Source of the DNA: Terriglobia bacterium
Lineage (GTDB): Bacteria; Acidobacteriota; Terriglobia; Terriglobales; Acidobacteriaceae
Direction: 5' to 3'
Assembly (NCBI GenBank): GCA_020073215.1
Contig: JAIQFO010000003.1
Location: 62,001 to 126,000, forward strand
DNA: 64,000 nucleotides
The notes under the pieces were generated by a model. That model saw nothing but the letters and a program-made list of their open reading frames with translations, made no database searches and was not told where the DNA came from. Of the stretch, positions 6,760 through 14,252 are shown piece after piece (position 1 is the first letter of the stretch; each line of letters begins with the position of its first letter). Made by a program: the position numbers and the translations under genes.

Positions 6760-8727
6760 ATGACGCCAGTTGTCTTCAGTTTGTTCCTGGTGGCAATGCT
6801 CTCGGTGCCCGTCGTCACTCTGATCTCCGGCCGGTGGACGAAGGGGCGCGCGCTCCCAGCGGTACTGCTAATGGCATCGTTGGCGATCGGAATGACGGTG
6901 GCAGGGGCGGGGTTCTGGGGCGGACAAAGGTTCACGGTTGAAGTCTCACCCGTGGCATCGTTCTCGTTTGCACTGACCGTGGACCGGCTCAGCGCGTTCT
7001 TTCTGTTACTGATTTGCTCGGTCTCACTGCCCGTCATCCTGTATTCGAGCTCCTACATCCCACGCCACTATTCCTCCGCGCGCCGGGATTGGCTGTGGGT
7101 GCTCTTGCCTCTGTTCCTGATGTCGATGGTTCTGGTCGTAACCGCTTCCACGGTATTCGCATTTCTTTTTGGATGGGAACTGATGACGCTGTTCTCCGCC
7201 GGCCTCATCGTGATTGACGGAGACTCAGAACAGCGGCGCCACAACATTTTTATCTATCTCCTGATGATGCATGCCGGCGCGGCGGCCGTCATCGCTGCGT
7301 TTCTGTTATTCCTGCCGCACGCCGGCAACTTCGCCGAGATGCGGGCGAGCGCAACCCTGATGCCGCCGGCGCTGCGCACGGCCGTGTTCCTGCTCGCGTT
7401 CGTCGGTTTCGGAACGAAGGCCGGAATTATCCCGTTGCATTTATGGCTGCCCCGAGCGCATCCGATTGCGCCCAGTCCGGTGTCGGCCCTGATGTCGGGC
7501 ATCATGCTCAAAACCGCGGTCTATGGATTTGTGCGCTTCGCGTTTGATTTTCTCGGCGGCGGCCCCGGTTGGTGGGGATACCTGGTGCTGTCGGCGGGCT
7601 GTGTGTCAGGCGTGCTGGGCGTGTTGTACGCGATTTCAGAACACGATCTGAAACGTTTGCTCGCTTATCACAGCGTCGAAAACATTGGCATCATTTATCT
7701 CGGCCTCGGGGCAGCGCTCGTGTTTGCGGCTAATCACGCCCCGGCCTGGGCAGCTCTCGCGCTCACCGCGGCCCTGCTTCACTGCCTAAACCACGCAATT
7801 TTCAAAAGCCTTCTGTTTCTTGGAGCCGGCGCAATTTCCGACGCAGCTCACACTCTCGACCTGGAAGAACTCGGCGGCTTGCAGAAGCGAATGCCTCTCA
7901 CCGGCGCCGTGTTCCTGATTGCATGTTGTTCCATCGTGGGTTTGCCGTTGTTCAACGGTTTCGTCAGCGAATGGCTCACCTTCCGCAGTTTTCTGGCGGG
8001 CTCGGAAATGACCAATCTCTCCGCCGCTATCATCTTGCCCTTAGCTGCGGGCGTGCTGGCGTTGATTGGCGGATTGGCCGCCGCGTGTTTCGCCAAGGTG
8101 TACGGGGTCGCCTTCCTGGGGCGTCCGCGGAGTCACGAGGCGGAACACGCCAACGAAATTTCTCAGGCTATGCAGGCCGGCATGCTGGCGCTCGCGATGG
8201 CGTGCGTCGTGATCGGGATTTTCCCCGGACTGGTGGTGCACAGCCTGGGTGCACTTACGGAGGAGTTGCTTCCCGGCGCCACTTTGCCGCCAGTGGCAAC
8301 ATCGCTTTCCAGCGTGCTTCCCTGGATCGCGCTGTTCGTTCTTGTATTGGTCGCTGGTATTGCCGCCTTCAAGCGAGCGAAAAAGTTGACGGCGACCTGG
8401 GCCTGCGGACTTCCGGGCCTGGACGAGCGCATGCAGTACACCTCCACCGCGTTCTCCAAACCGCTGCGACGAGTATTCTCGCAGGTGTACAAGGCGGATC
8501 GAACGCTCGACGTGGTTCCTGCGGACCAGCCCTATTTCCCGGCTTCGATCTCGTACCGCTCGGTCCGCACCACCTCGTTTGAAAAGTATTTGTACCGGCC
8601 CGGCGTGGACGCCATTGTCGCAGCGGCGATCCGTCTGCGGCGTCTTCAGACCGGCAATATTCAGATTTACCTGCTCTATATTTTCGCCGCGCTGATCACC
8701 GTGCTGATGTTGATGAGGTGGGTATGA
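6760..8727 (+). CDS. hyfB: Hydrogenase-4 subunit B-like proton-conducting membrane protein
   Basis: A 655-residue multi-pass membrane protein of the NuoL/M/N-MrpA antiporter superfamily. It has the TM5 glutamate in GWELMTLFSAGLI and the Lys/His channel segment GTKAGIIPLHLWLPRAH followed by PIAPSPVSALMSG. The C-terminal part (KLTATWACGLPGLDERMQYT) matches HyfB/HycC rather than NuoL. Role by family: proton translocation in a group 4 membrane hydrogenase-like complex. Start choice: ATG 6760 begins directly before the first membrane helix; ATG 6721 would add 13 polar residues. Neither has a clear ribosome-binding site. The stop overlaps the next start (ATGA at 8724-8727). First gene of the six-gene complex. 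Confidence 0.88.
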   Translation: MTPVVFSLFLVAMLSVPVVTLISGRWTKGRALPAVLLMASLAIGMTVAGAGFWGGQRFTVEVSPVASFSFALTVDRLSAFFLLLICSVSLPVILYSSSYIPRHYSSARRDWLWVLLPLFLMSMVLVVTASTVFAFLFGWELMTLFSAGLIVIDGDSEQRRHNIFIYLLMMHAGAAAVIAAFLLFLPHAGNFAEMRASATLMPPALRTAVFLLAFVGFGTKAGIIPLHLWLPRAHPIAPSPVSALMSGIMLKTAVYGFVRFAFDFLGGGPGWWGYLVLSAGCVSGVLGVLYAISEHDLKRLLAYHSVENIGIIYLGLGAALVFAANHAPAWAALALTAALLHCLNHAIFKSLLFLGAGAISDAAHTLDLEELGGLQKRMPLTGAVFLIACCSIVGLPLFNGFVSEWLTFRSFLAGSEMTNLSAAIILPLAAGVLALIGGLAAACFAKVYGVAFLGRPRSHEAEHANEISQAMQAGMLALAMACVVIGIFPGLVVHSLGALTEELLPGATLPPVATSLSSVLPWIALFVLVLVAGIAAFKRAKKLTATWACGLPGLDERMQYTSTAFSKPLRRVFSQVYKADRTLDVVPADQPYFPASISYRSVRTTSFEKYLYRPGVDAIVAAAIRLRRLQTGNIQIYLLYIFAALITVLMLMRWV

Positions 8728-9662
8728 CACGGGCGATGAATGTGGTCCAGGTATTGCTGCTTATTTCGCTGGCACCGCTGGTGCGCGGGGTGATTGCACA
8801 ACTGAAAGCCAGAATTCAGAATCGGCGCGGCGCCAGCGTGTGGAGACCGTACGTCGATCTGTTCAAGCTCCTTCGCAAAGAGGATCTCGTTCCACCTTCG
8901 GCTTCCTTCGTTTTTCGTCTCGCCCCCATCGTCCTGTTTGTTACCACCGTGGTGGTCGCGGCGTTTGTTCCGCTGCTACAGGGCTCGGCGCTGCTGGGAG
9001 TGCGCGGCGATTTCATCCTTCTGGTTTACCTGCTGGCGCTGGGGCGATTTTTCCTGATGCTGGGAGCGATGGATGGCGGCAGTTCCTTCGGAGGCATGGG
9101 GGCCAGCCGCGAAGCCCTGGTTTCGACTTTGGCGGAAGCTCCATTCTTGCTGGGGTTGATGGCAGTGGCCATCGCGGCACGCAGCGGAAGCATCGCGGGA
9201 ATGGTGGAGTGGACCATGGGGCAGAGCTTCTTTCAGTTTTCGGCGGTTCACGCCTTGGCGTTTGTGGCCTTGGCCCTGGTGGCTATCGCAGAGACGGGAC
9301 GCATCCCGGTGGACAATCCCACCACGCATCTGGAACTGACCATGATTCACGAGGCGATGGTGCTGGAGTACTCGGGACCGAGCCTGGCTCTGATTGAATG
9401 GGCAAGCTCCATCAAGCTCACCGTGGTCATGGCCCTGCTGATCGCACTGTTTGTCCCTTGGGGAATCGCGAGCAGCCTTTCCGTGCTGGCCCTCGGCATC
9501 GCAGCGCTGGTGCTGTTGTTGAAAATCGCCGTACTTGTGCTGGCGCTCGCGTTGGTGGAAAGCAGTGTGGCGAAGTTGCGCATGTACCTGGTTCCCGATT
9601 TTCTGGGCGTGGCGTCGGCGCTGGCAATCCTGGCTGTGGTTTTTACGGCGCTGATGAGGTGA
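8724..9662 (+). CDS. hyfC: Hydrogenase-4 subunit C-like protein (NuoH family)
   Basis: A 312-residue membrane protein of the NuoH/HycD family, which forms the quinone-chamber or connector subunit between the peripheral arm and the antiporter-like subunits. RRGASVWRPYVDLFKLLRKE is the conserved cytoplasmic loop and AETGRIPVDNPTTHLELTMI is the family signature with the acidic residues facing the E-channel. About eight transmembrane helices can be drawn. The ATG at 8724 overlaps the hyfB stop, so translation is coupled; a GTG two codons earlier is possible. It anchors the HyfG/HyfI-like peripheral subunits to the membrane. Confidence 0.88.
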   Translation: MTRAMNVVQVLLLISLAPLVRGVIAQLKARIQNRRGASVWRPYVDLFKLLRKEDLVPPSASFVFRLAPIVLFVTTVVVAAFVPLLQGSALLGVRGDFILLVYLLALGRFFLMLGAMDGGSSFGGMGASREALVSTLAEAPFLLGLMAVAIAARSGSIAGMVEWTMGQSFFQFSAVHALAFVALALVAIAETGRIPVDNPTTHLELTMIHEAMVLEYSGPSLALIEWASSIKLTVVMALLIALFVPWGIASSLSVLALGIAALVLLLKIAVLVLALALVESSVAKLRMYLVPDFLGVASALAILAVVFTALMR

Positions 9663-9682
9663 GATGGGATTAGAGGTGAACG

Positions 9683-10345
9683 ATGGGATTATTTGAGACG
9701 GCGGCGGCCAAAGCTCTGGCGTCGTCCGGGGTGTTCTTGTTTATGACGGTGCTGCTGATCGCGGCCGCCAAGCGGATTTCCACCTGCATCGGTCTGTACA
9801 GCGTGCAATCGCTGATCATCACCGCACAGATCGTCGCCGTCTCGCGCATGCACCATTCGACGGCAGGCTTCTTCGTTGCCGGCATGGTGTTGGGGGTCAA
9901 GGTGATCGCGATTCCGTACCTGCTGTACCGCATCGTCGAAGATTTGCAGGCACCGCGCGACGTCTCCTCCTCAACCTCGTCTTCCCAATCCGTGTTCATT
10001 GCCGCTGGACTCATTCTGCTTTCTTTCTTTGCGGTGCGGCCCTATGTCGGGGCCCTGGGTGGCGACCAAGCCATGCTCGCCGCCGCAGTCGCACTCGTGT
10101 TAACCGGCGGTTTTCTGATGGTGAGCCGCAAGAAGGCATTGATGCAGGTGGTCGGCCTGCTGGTGTTGGATAACGGCATCTTCCTCGCCGCTCTGACCAC
10201 CACCTTCGGCATGCCGCTGGTCATCGAGATCGGAATTGTGTTCGACCTGCTGATGGGAGTCTTCCTGATGGGACTGTTTGTCTTTCGTATTCGCGACACC
10301 TTCGACCACTTGGACGTTTCCAAGCTGCGGAAGTTGCGAGGCTGA
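9683..10345 (+). CDS. hyfE: Hydrogenase-4 subunit E-like membrane protein
   Basis: 220 residues, very hydrophobic, with six to seven predicted helices. The pattern ISTCIGLYSVQSLIITAQIV and ALMQVVGLLVLDNGIFLAAL resembles HyfE, a distant relative of NuoK/MrpC, and LDNGIFL is typical of it. A GAGGTG ribosome-binding site lies about 7 bases before the ATG. It sits between hyfC and hyfF as in other hyf operons; hyfA, hyfD and hyfH are not present as separate genes. Probable role: a small ion-conducting subunit of the membrane arm. Confidence 0.85.
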   Translation: MGLFETAAAKALASSGVFLFMTVLLIAAAKRISTCIGLYSVQSLIITAQIVAVSRMHHSTAGFFVAGMVLGVKVIAIPYLLYRIVEDLQAPRDVSSSTSSSQSVFIAAGLILLSFFAVRPYVGALGGDQAMLAAAVALVLTGGFLMVSRKKALMQVVGLLVLDNGIFLAALTTTFGMPLVIEIGIVFDLLMGVFLMGLFVFRIRDTFDHLDVSKLRKLRG

Positions 10346-10348
10346 TGC

Positions 10349-11824
10349 ATGGTTTTGCTTCTTCCATTGTTTATACCGCTGGCCGGCGCGCTCTTTGTGT
10401 TCCTGTGCCGGCAACCGCGCGTGGTGGTGCGCGCCGCCCTCACCGCCGGAGCGTTGCAACTGGCCGCGATCGGGCTTACGGTGTACAAGATTCATTCCCA
10501 GGGCGTTCTGACCGCGGGACGCTATCTGCGCGCCGACGGCCTCACCTCGTTCTTCCTCATCAGTCTTGGACTCATCTCCGCGCTCGTGCTCGTCTATTCC
10601 TCGGGATACCTGCGGCATGTTCCGGAAGGAAGATTCTCTTCTCTGCGCTGGTTTTATGGGCTGGTGTTCTTGTTCCTGTTCACCATGGTCGCGGTGTACC
10701 TGTCGGCCAATCTCGGAATGATGTGGATTTTTGTTGAAGCCACCACTCTGGCGTCTGCCTTGCTGGTGGGCTTCTACAACACGGAAGGCGCGGTCGAGGC
10801 CGGCTGGAAATACTTGATCGTCTGCACCGTGGGCATCGCCTTCGCACTGTTCGGTACCATCGCCCTCTATTTGGCGGCGGTGAAGGGCGGAGTCAGCCCC
10901 GAGTCCGCGCTCGATTGGGGAACGCTGATGGCCGCCGCTCCGGGTCTGGTGGGCGGGCGCGAACTGCTGAAACTGGCGTTTGTCTTTGTCGCGGTTGGAT
11001 ATGGGACCAAGGTGGGCTTTGTGCCCATGCATAGCTGGCTGCCCGATGCCCACGCCGAGGCCCCCTCACCCATCAGCGCGCTATTGTCCGCGGTCCTGCT
11101 GAATTGCGCGATGTACGCGCTGCTGCGTTTTGACGCGATCACCTCGCGAGCCATCGGCAGCGGATTCAGTCATACCCTGCTGCTGATCTTTGGCGGAGCT
11201 TCGCTCGCCGTGGCAAGCTTGCTGATGATTGTGCAGCGCGATCTGAAACGCCTGCTCGCCTACAGCAGCATTGAGCACATGGGCATCGTCGCCATCGGCG
11301 TTGGTCTGGGCGGTGCACTCGGACTCTTCGGCGCTTTGCTGCACACCTTCAATCACTCGATCGCGAAGACATTTCTGTTCTTCACCGCGGGCAATGTTCG
11401 GGAAAACTTCGGCACCCTTCGCATGGAGCGGATCCGCGGGATGGCACGTTCCCTGCCCTGGACCGGCAGCGCTCTCATTCTGGGCGCCCTCGCCATCACC
11501 GGGATGCCGCCCTTTGGATTGTTTGTCAGCGAGCTGTTGATACTCACAGGGGCCTTTTCGACAGCACACTATTTCATTGCCGTGCTGATGCTGGCGGCGA
11601 TTTCCGTGGTCTTTGGTGCACTGCTCCACCACTTTCAGCACATGCTCGTGGGCCAACCGGAAGATGTTCCCGTGCCGCAGCCGGCGTTGCAGGCTTCCTG
11701 GTTCGTCGTGATGGGCGTCTGCGCCTTGTGCCTGCTGGTGTTGGGCATCCATGTCCCGGCGGCCTTTGCGGCAGTTTTGCATGGTGCGATGGCGGTATTG
11801 CAACCGGCGGTATTGCAACCATGA
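10349..11824 (+). CDS. hyfF: Hydrogenase-4 subunit F-like antiporter-type protein
   Basis: 491 residues of the NuoL/M/N superfamily. MMWIFVEATTLASALLVGFY holds the TM5 glutamate, and GTKVGFVPMHSWLPDAHAEA with PSPISALLSA holds the channel lysine and the broken helix; LLAYSSIEHMGIV is a further family signature. This is the second ion-translocating antiporter-like subunit of the complex. It starts four bases after the hyfE stop and its own stop overlaps the hyfG-like start (ATGA at 11821-11824), so it lies inside one operon. Confidence 0.88.
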   Translation: MVLLLPLFIPLAGALFVFLCRQPRVVVRAALTAGALQLAAIGLTVYKIHSQGVLTAGRYLRADGLTSFFLISLGLISALVLVYSSGYLRHVPEGRFSSLRWFYGLVFLFLFTMVAVYLSANLGMMWIFVEATTLASALLVGFYNTEGAVEAGWKYLIVCTVGIAFALFGTIALYLAAVKGGVSPESALDWGTLMAAAPGLVGGRELLKLAFVFVAVGYGTKVGFVPMHSWLPDAHAEAPSPISALLSAVLLNCAMYALLRFDAITSRAIGSGFSHTLLLIFGGASLAVASLLMIVQRDLKRLLAYSSIEHMGIVAIGVGLGGALGLFGALLHTFNHSIAKTFLFFTAGNVRENFGTLRMERIRGMARSLPWTGSALILGALAITGMPPFGLFVSELLILTGAFSTAHYFIAVLMLAAISVVFGALLHHFQHMLVGQPEDVPVPQPALQASWFVVMGVCALCLLVLGIHVPAAFAAVLHGAMAVLQPAVLQP

Positions 11825-13290
11825 CCGAGATCGTTCCCAATAGAGAAGTGGGCGTGTCACGAGCGCTGGATCTGCTGCGCTCCGAGAACACGCGTCTGGT
11901 CTCCATCTTTGGCAGCCGCGACGATAACCGCGTGTGCCGCGTTCACTACCTCATCGAAGTGAACGGCCGCGAATACCGCATGTTCAGTTCGCCTGTGACC
12001 GGACCCATTCCCTCGGCAACCGAGATCACGCCCGCGGCCGCCTGGTACGAACGCGAACTCCATGACCAGTACGGCATCGAGTGTGAAGGACACCCTGACC
12101 CGCGTCCTCTGTTGTTTCACGAGAACTGGCCGGACAACGTTCATCCCATGATTGACGATGTTTCGCGTGTCCCTTGGGCCAATCGTCAATACCGCTTCCT
12201 CAAGGTGCAAGGGGACGGGGTTTGCGAAGTGCCGGTCGGTCCCATACATGCCGGCATCATTGAGCCTGGACATTTTCGTTTCAGTGTCGTTGGCGATACA
12301 GTCCTCCATCTGGAATTGCGGCATTTTTATACCCACAAGGCCACGGAGAAGTTGTTCGAGAACACGCCCGTGAGCGATGGCGTGATGATTGCCGAATCGG
12401 TTTCCGGCGACAACTGCTTCTCGCACGCCGTGGCCTATTGCCAGGCCATCGAAAACGCATTGGCGATTTCTGTGCCGCCGCGGGCGCAGGCGATCCGCCT
12501 GATCGGACTCGAACTGGAGCGCATGATGGCCCACATTGCCGACGTCGGGGCGCTCTGCGGCGACGTCGGATTCAGCGTGCCCGCCGCCTACACCGCATGC
12601 ATTAAGGAGAGTCTGCTGCAGGCTTCCACCCGCTTTTTTGGTACGCGGTTCTGGCGCGGCATGGCCGTGCCTGGAGGTGTGACTCGCGACTTCTCCTCGG
12701 CGGACGCGAGTGAGTTCGGGAAGATGGTAACGGCCGCCGCCCGCGATTTTGCGCGCATGGCGCGCCTCATCCTGCACACGTCGTCGGTTCAGAACCGTTT
12801 TGAATCGACCGGAATCCTGACCGCCGAAATTGCCCGCCAACTGGCGGTAGTCGGGCCAGCGGCTCGAGCCAGTGGAATCAGGATGGACGTTCGTCGCGAT
12901 CATCCGAGCGGCCGCTATCGCAACCTCAACGTCGACGTTCCGCAGTACAAATATGGAGATGTACTGGCGCGCGCGCGCATCCGCATCGACGAGACCGCTA
13001 TATCGACGGGTTTGATCCTGGAAACGCTGAAGGATCTTCCGGCGGGATTGGTGCTGGCGCCGGTGCCCGCGGTGGGCAACGCCGAGGCTTTGTCGGCCGT
13101 CGAATCGCCGCGGGGAGAACTGCTTTACTGGGTGCGAATCCGCGACGGCAAAATTGCGCGCTGCCACATCAAGTCGCCTTCGTTTCAGAATTGGCCCGCC
13201 CTGCCCCTGGCCATGCCCGGCAACATCATTGCGGACTTTCCCCTGATCAACAAAAGCTTCAATCTTTCGTACTCAGGATGTGATCGATGA
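11821..13290 (+). CDS. hyfG: Hydrogenase-like large subunit (NuoCD type) without full NiFe cysteine pairs
   Basis: 489 residues: an N-terminal NuoC-like domain (about 1-120, WYERELHDQYGIE with PLLFHE) fused to a NuoD/hydrogenase large-subunit domain. Active group 4 hydrogenases carry a CxxC near the start of the large domain and a second CxxC at the C-terminus; the four cysteines hold the Ni-Fe site. Here the first site reads ESVSGDNCFSHA (only Cys199) and the protein ends NLSYSGCDR (only Cys487). One cysteine of each pair is missing, so a normal Ni-Fe centre is not expected. The surrounding fold motifs (LELERMMAHIADVGALCGDV) are intact. This matches the Ehr class (energy-converting hydrogenase-related complexes). 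The ATG overlaps the hyfF stop. No maturation gene is in the window. Confidence 0.88.
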   Translation: MTEIVPNREVGVSRALDLLRSENTRLVSIFGSRDDNRVCRVHYLIEVNGREYRMFSSPVTGPIPSATEITPAAAWYERELHDQYGIECEGHPDPRPLLFHENWPDNVHPMIDDVSRVPWANRQYRFLKVQGDGVCEVPVGPIHAGIIEPGHFRFSVVGDTVLHLELRHFYTHKATEKLFENTPVSDGVMIAESVSGDNCFSHAVAYCQAIENALAISVPPRAQAIRLIGLELERMMAHIADVGALCGDVGFSVPAAYTACIKESLLQASTRFFGTRFWRGMAVPGGVTRDFSSADASEFGKMVTAAARDFARMARLILHTSSVQNRFESTGILTAEIARQLAVVGPAARASGIRMDVRRDHPSGRYRNLNVDVPQYKYGDVLARARIRIDETAISTGLILETLKDLPAGLVLAPVPAVGNAEALSAVESPRGELLYWVRIRDGKIARCHIKSPSFQNWPALPLAMPGNIIADFPLINKSFNLSYSGCDR

Positions 13291-13300
13291 GGTGGGAAAG

Positions 13301-14140
13301 ATGATCGGCGACGCGGTCGAGCGCAGTCTCAGAAGCGCGCAGGTGCTGATTCCGGTCGGCGAATTAATGTTGAACGCCGCCGGAAGCCGCATGCCGGATG
13401 TTCAGCCGGACCTGCTGACCGGCGAGGTGGCGCGTCGCGTGGTCGCCGCCTGCCCGACTTCGGCACTGAAGATTGACGAGGGCGCCGGGCGCGAGTATCT
13501 AGTTCTCAACTACGGCGATTGCATTGCGTGCTCCCGCTGCATCGCCGCCGGCAGTGGGGCGTTCCGATACGCGGAAAAAGTCGACCGTTGCGGGGTCAGG
13601 AAAGAGGCACTGGTTCGCCGCTGGGACATCCTGAGCCGCACCGAAATTGTTGAAGACGAGCCCGCTTTATCTCAGGCAGCCGAGCAGATTCGCTCGCTGG
13701 TCGGGCGGGCGCTGAACATACGGCAAGTCGATGCCGGATCGTGCAACGGCTGCGAGGCAGAAATCGTTGCCCTTACCAACCCCTACTACGACCTGGAACG
13801 ATTTGGAATTCACTTTGTCGCATCCCCGAAGCACGCGGATATGCTGCTGGTCACCGGGCCTGTAACTCGAAACATGGCGGTAGCGTTGAAGAACGCTCAT
13901 GATGCGGTCCCTTCTCCGAAGCTGGTCGTGGCGGTTGGGGCCTGCGGATGCGGCGGTGGAATCTTCGGCGGCAGCCACGCCGTTGTCGGTGCGGTGGACG
14001 CGGTCATTCCCGTGGATGGATATATCCCGGGATGCCCTCCCACTCCGAAAATGTTGCTGACAGGTATCTTGCAGGTCCTACGCGCTTTCCCAACGCCCTC
14101 GCGAAGACGGAAGCATCGGGGCCGCGCTCGCTCCTTCTAG
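13301..14140 (+). CDS. hyfI: Hydrogenase-like small subunit (NuoB type) with half-ferredoxin domain
   Basis: 279 residues. The N-terminal part (about 40-95) looks like a two-cluster ferredoxin that has lost its first CxxCxxC: ACPTSAL gives Cys51, and CIACSRC gives Cys74, Cys77 and Cys80. In 8Fe ferredoxins these four are exactly the ligands of one cluster, so one 4Fe-4S centre can still form. The C-terminal part is NuoB/hydrogenase small-subunit-like with CNGCE (Cys148, Cys151), GACGCGG (Cys215) and PGCPP (Cys245), enough for the proximal cluster. GAGGTGGG before ATG 13301 favours this start over GTG 13280, which overlaps the hyfG stop. The stop TAG lies in the edge of a dispersed repeat and the tail is unusually basic. 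Confidence 0.85.
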   Translation: MIGDAVERSLRSAQVLIPVGELMLNAAGSRMPDVQPDLLTGEVARRVVAACPTSALKIDEGAGREYLVLNYGDCIACSRCIAAGSGAFRYAEKVDRCGVRKEALVRRWDILSRTEIVEDEPALSQAAEQIRSLVGRALNIRQVDAGSCNGCEAEIVALTNPYYDLERFGIHFVASPKHADMLLVTGPVTRNMAVALKNAHDAVPSPKLVVAVGACGCGGGIFGGSHAVVGAVDAVIPVDGYIPGCPPTPKMLLTGILQVLRAFPTPSRRRKHRGRARSF

Positions 14141-14252
14141 AGCGGTTTCAGAGTTGCTGTGGCCGCGGGCAACTGTCGAGCTGCGCTCGGCTTGGACGGC
14201 CGAGGGCGGCCGTCCCTACGCGAGCGGATACAACAACGGCGAATCCGCTCTA
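14138..14252. repeat. Dispersed palindromic repeat between convergent genes
   Basis: Flanked by the inverted pair TCTAGAGCGG / CCGCTCTAGA. Inside lies a copy of the GCAACTG-CGAGCT-CGCTCGGC element also seen at 37190-37243 and 45553-45606, with a self-complementary GGACGGCC core. The TAG stops of both hyfI (plus) and czcA (minus) lie in the two ends of the element. It may also act as a bidirectional hairpin at the convergent gene ends. Confidence 0.7.

Noticed and set aside
12000-13290. Annotation of hyfG as an active NiFe hydrogenase
   Set aside because: Only one Cys of each required CxxC pair is present, and no maturation genes are seen.
14138-14252. Rho-independent terminator
   Set aside because: Strong hairpins but no adjacent T-run; the sequence recurs elsewhere and is better called a dispersed repeat.
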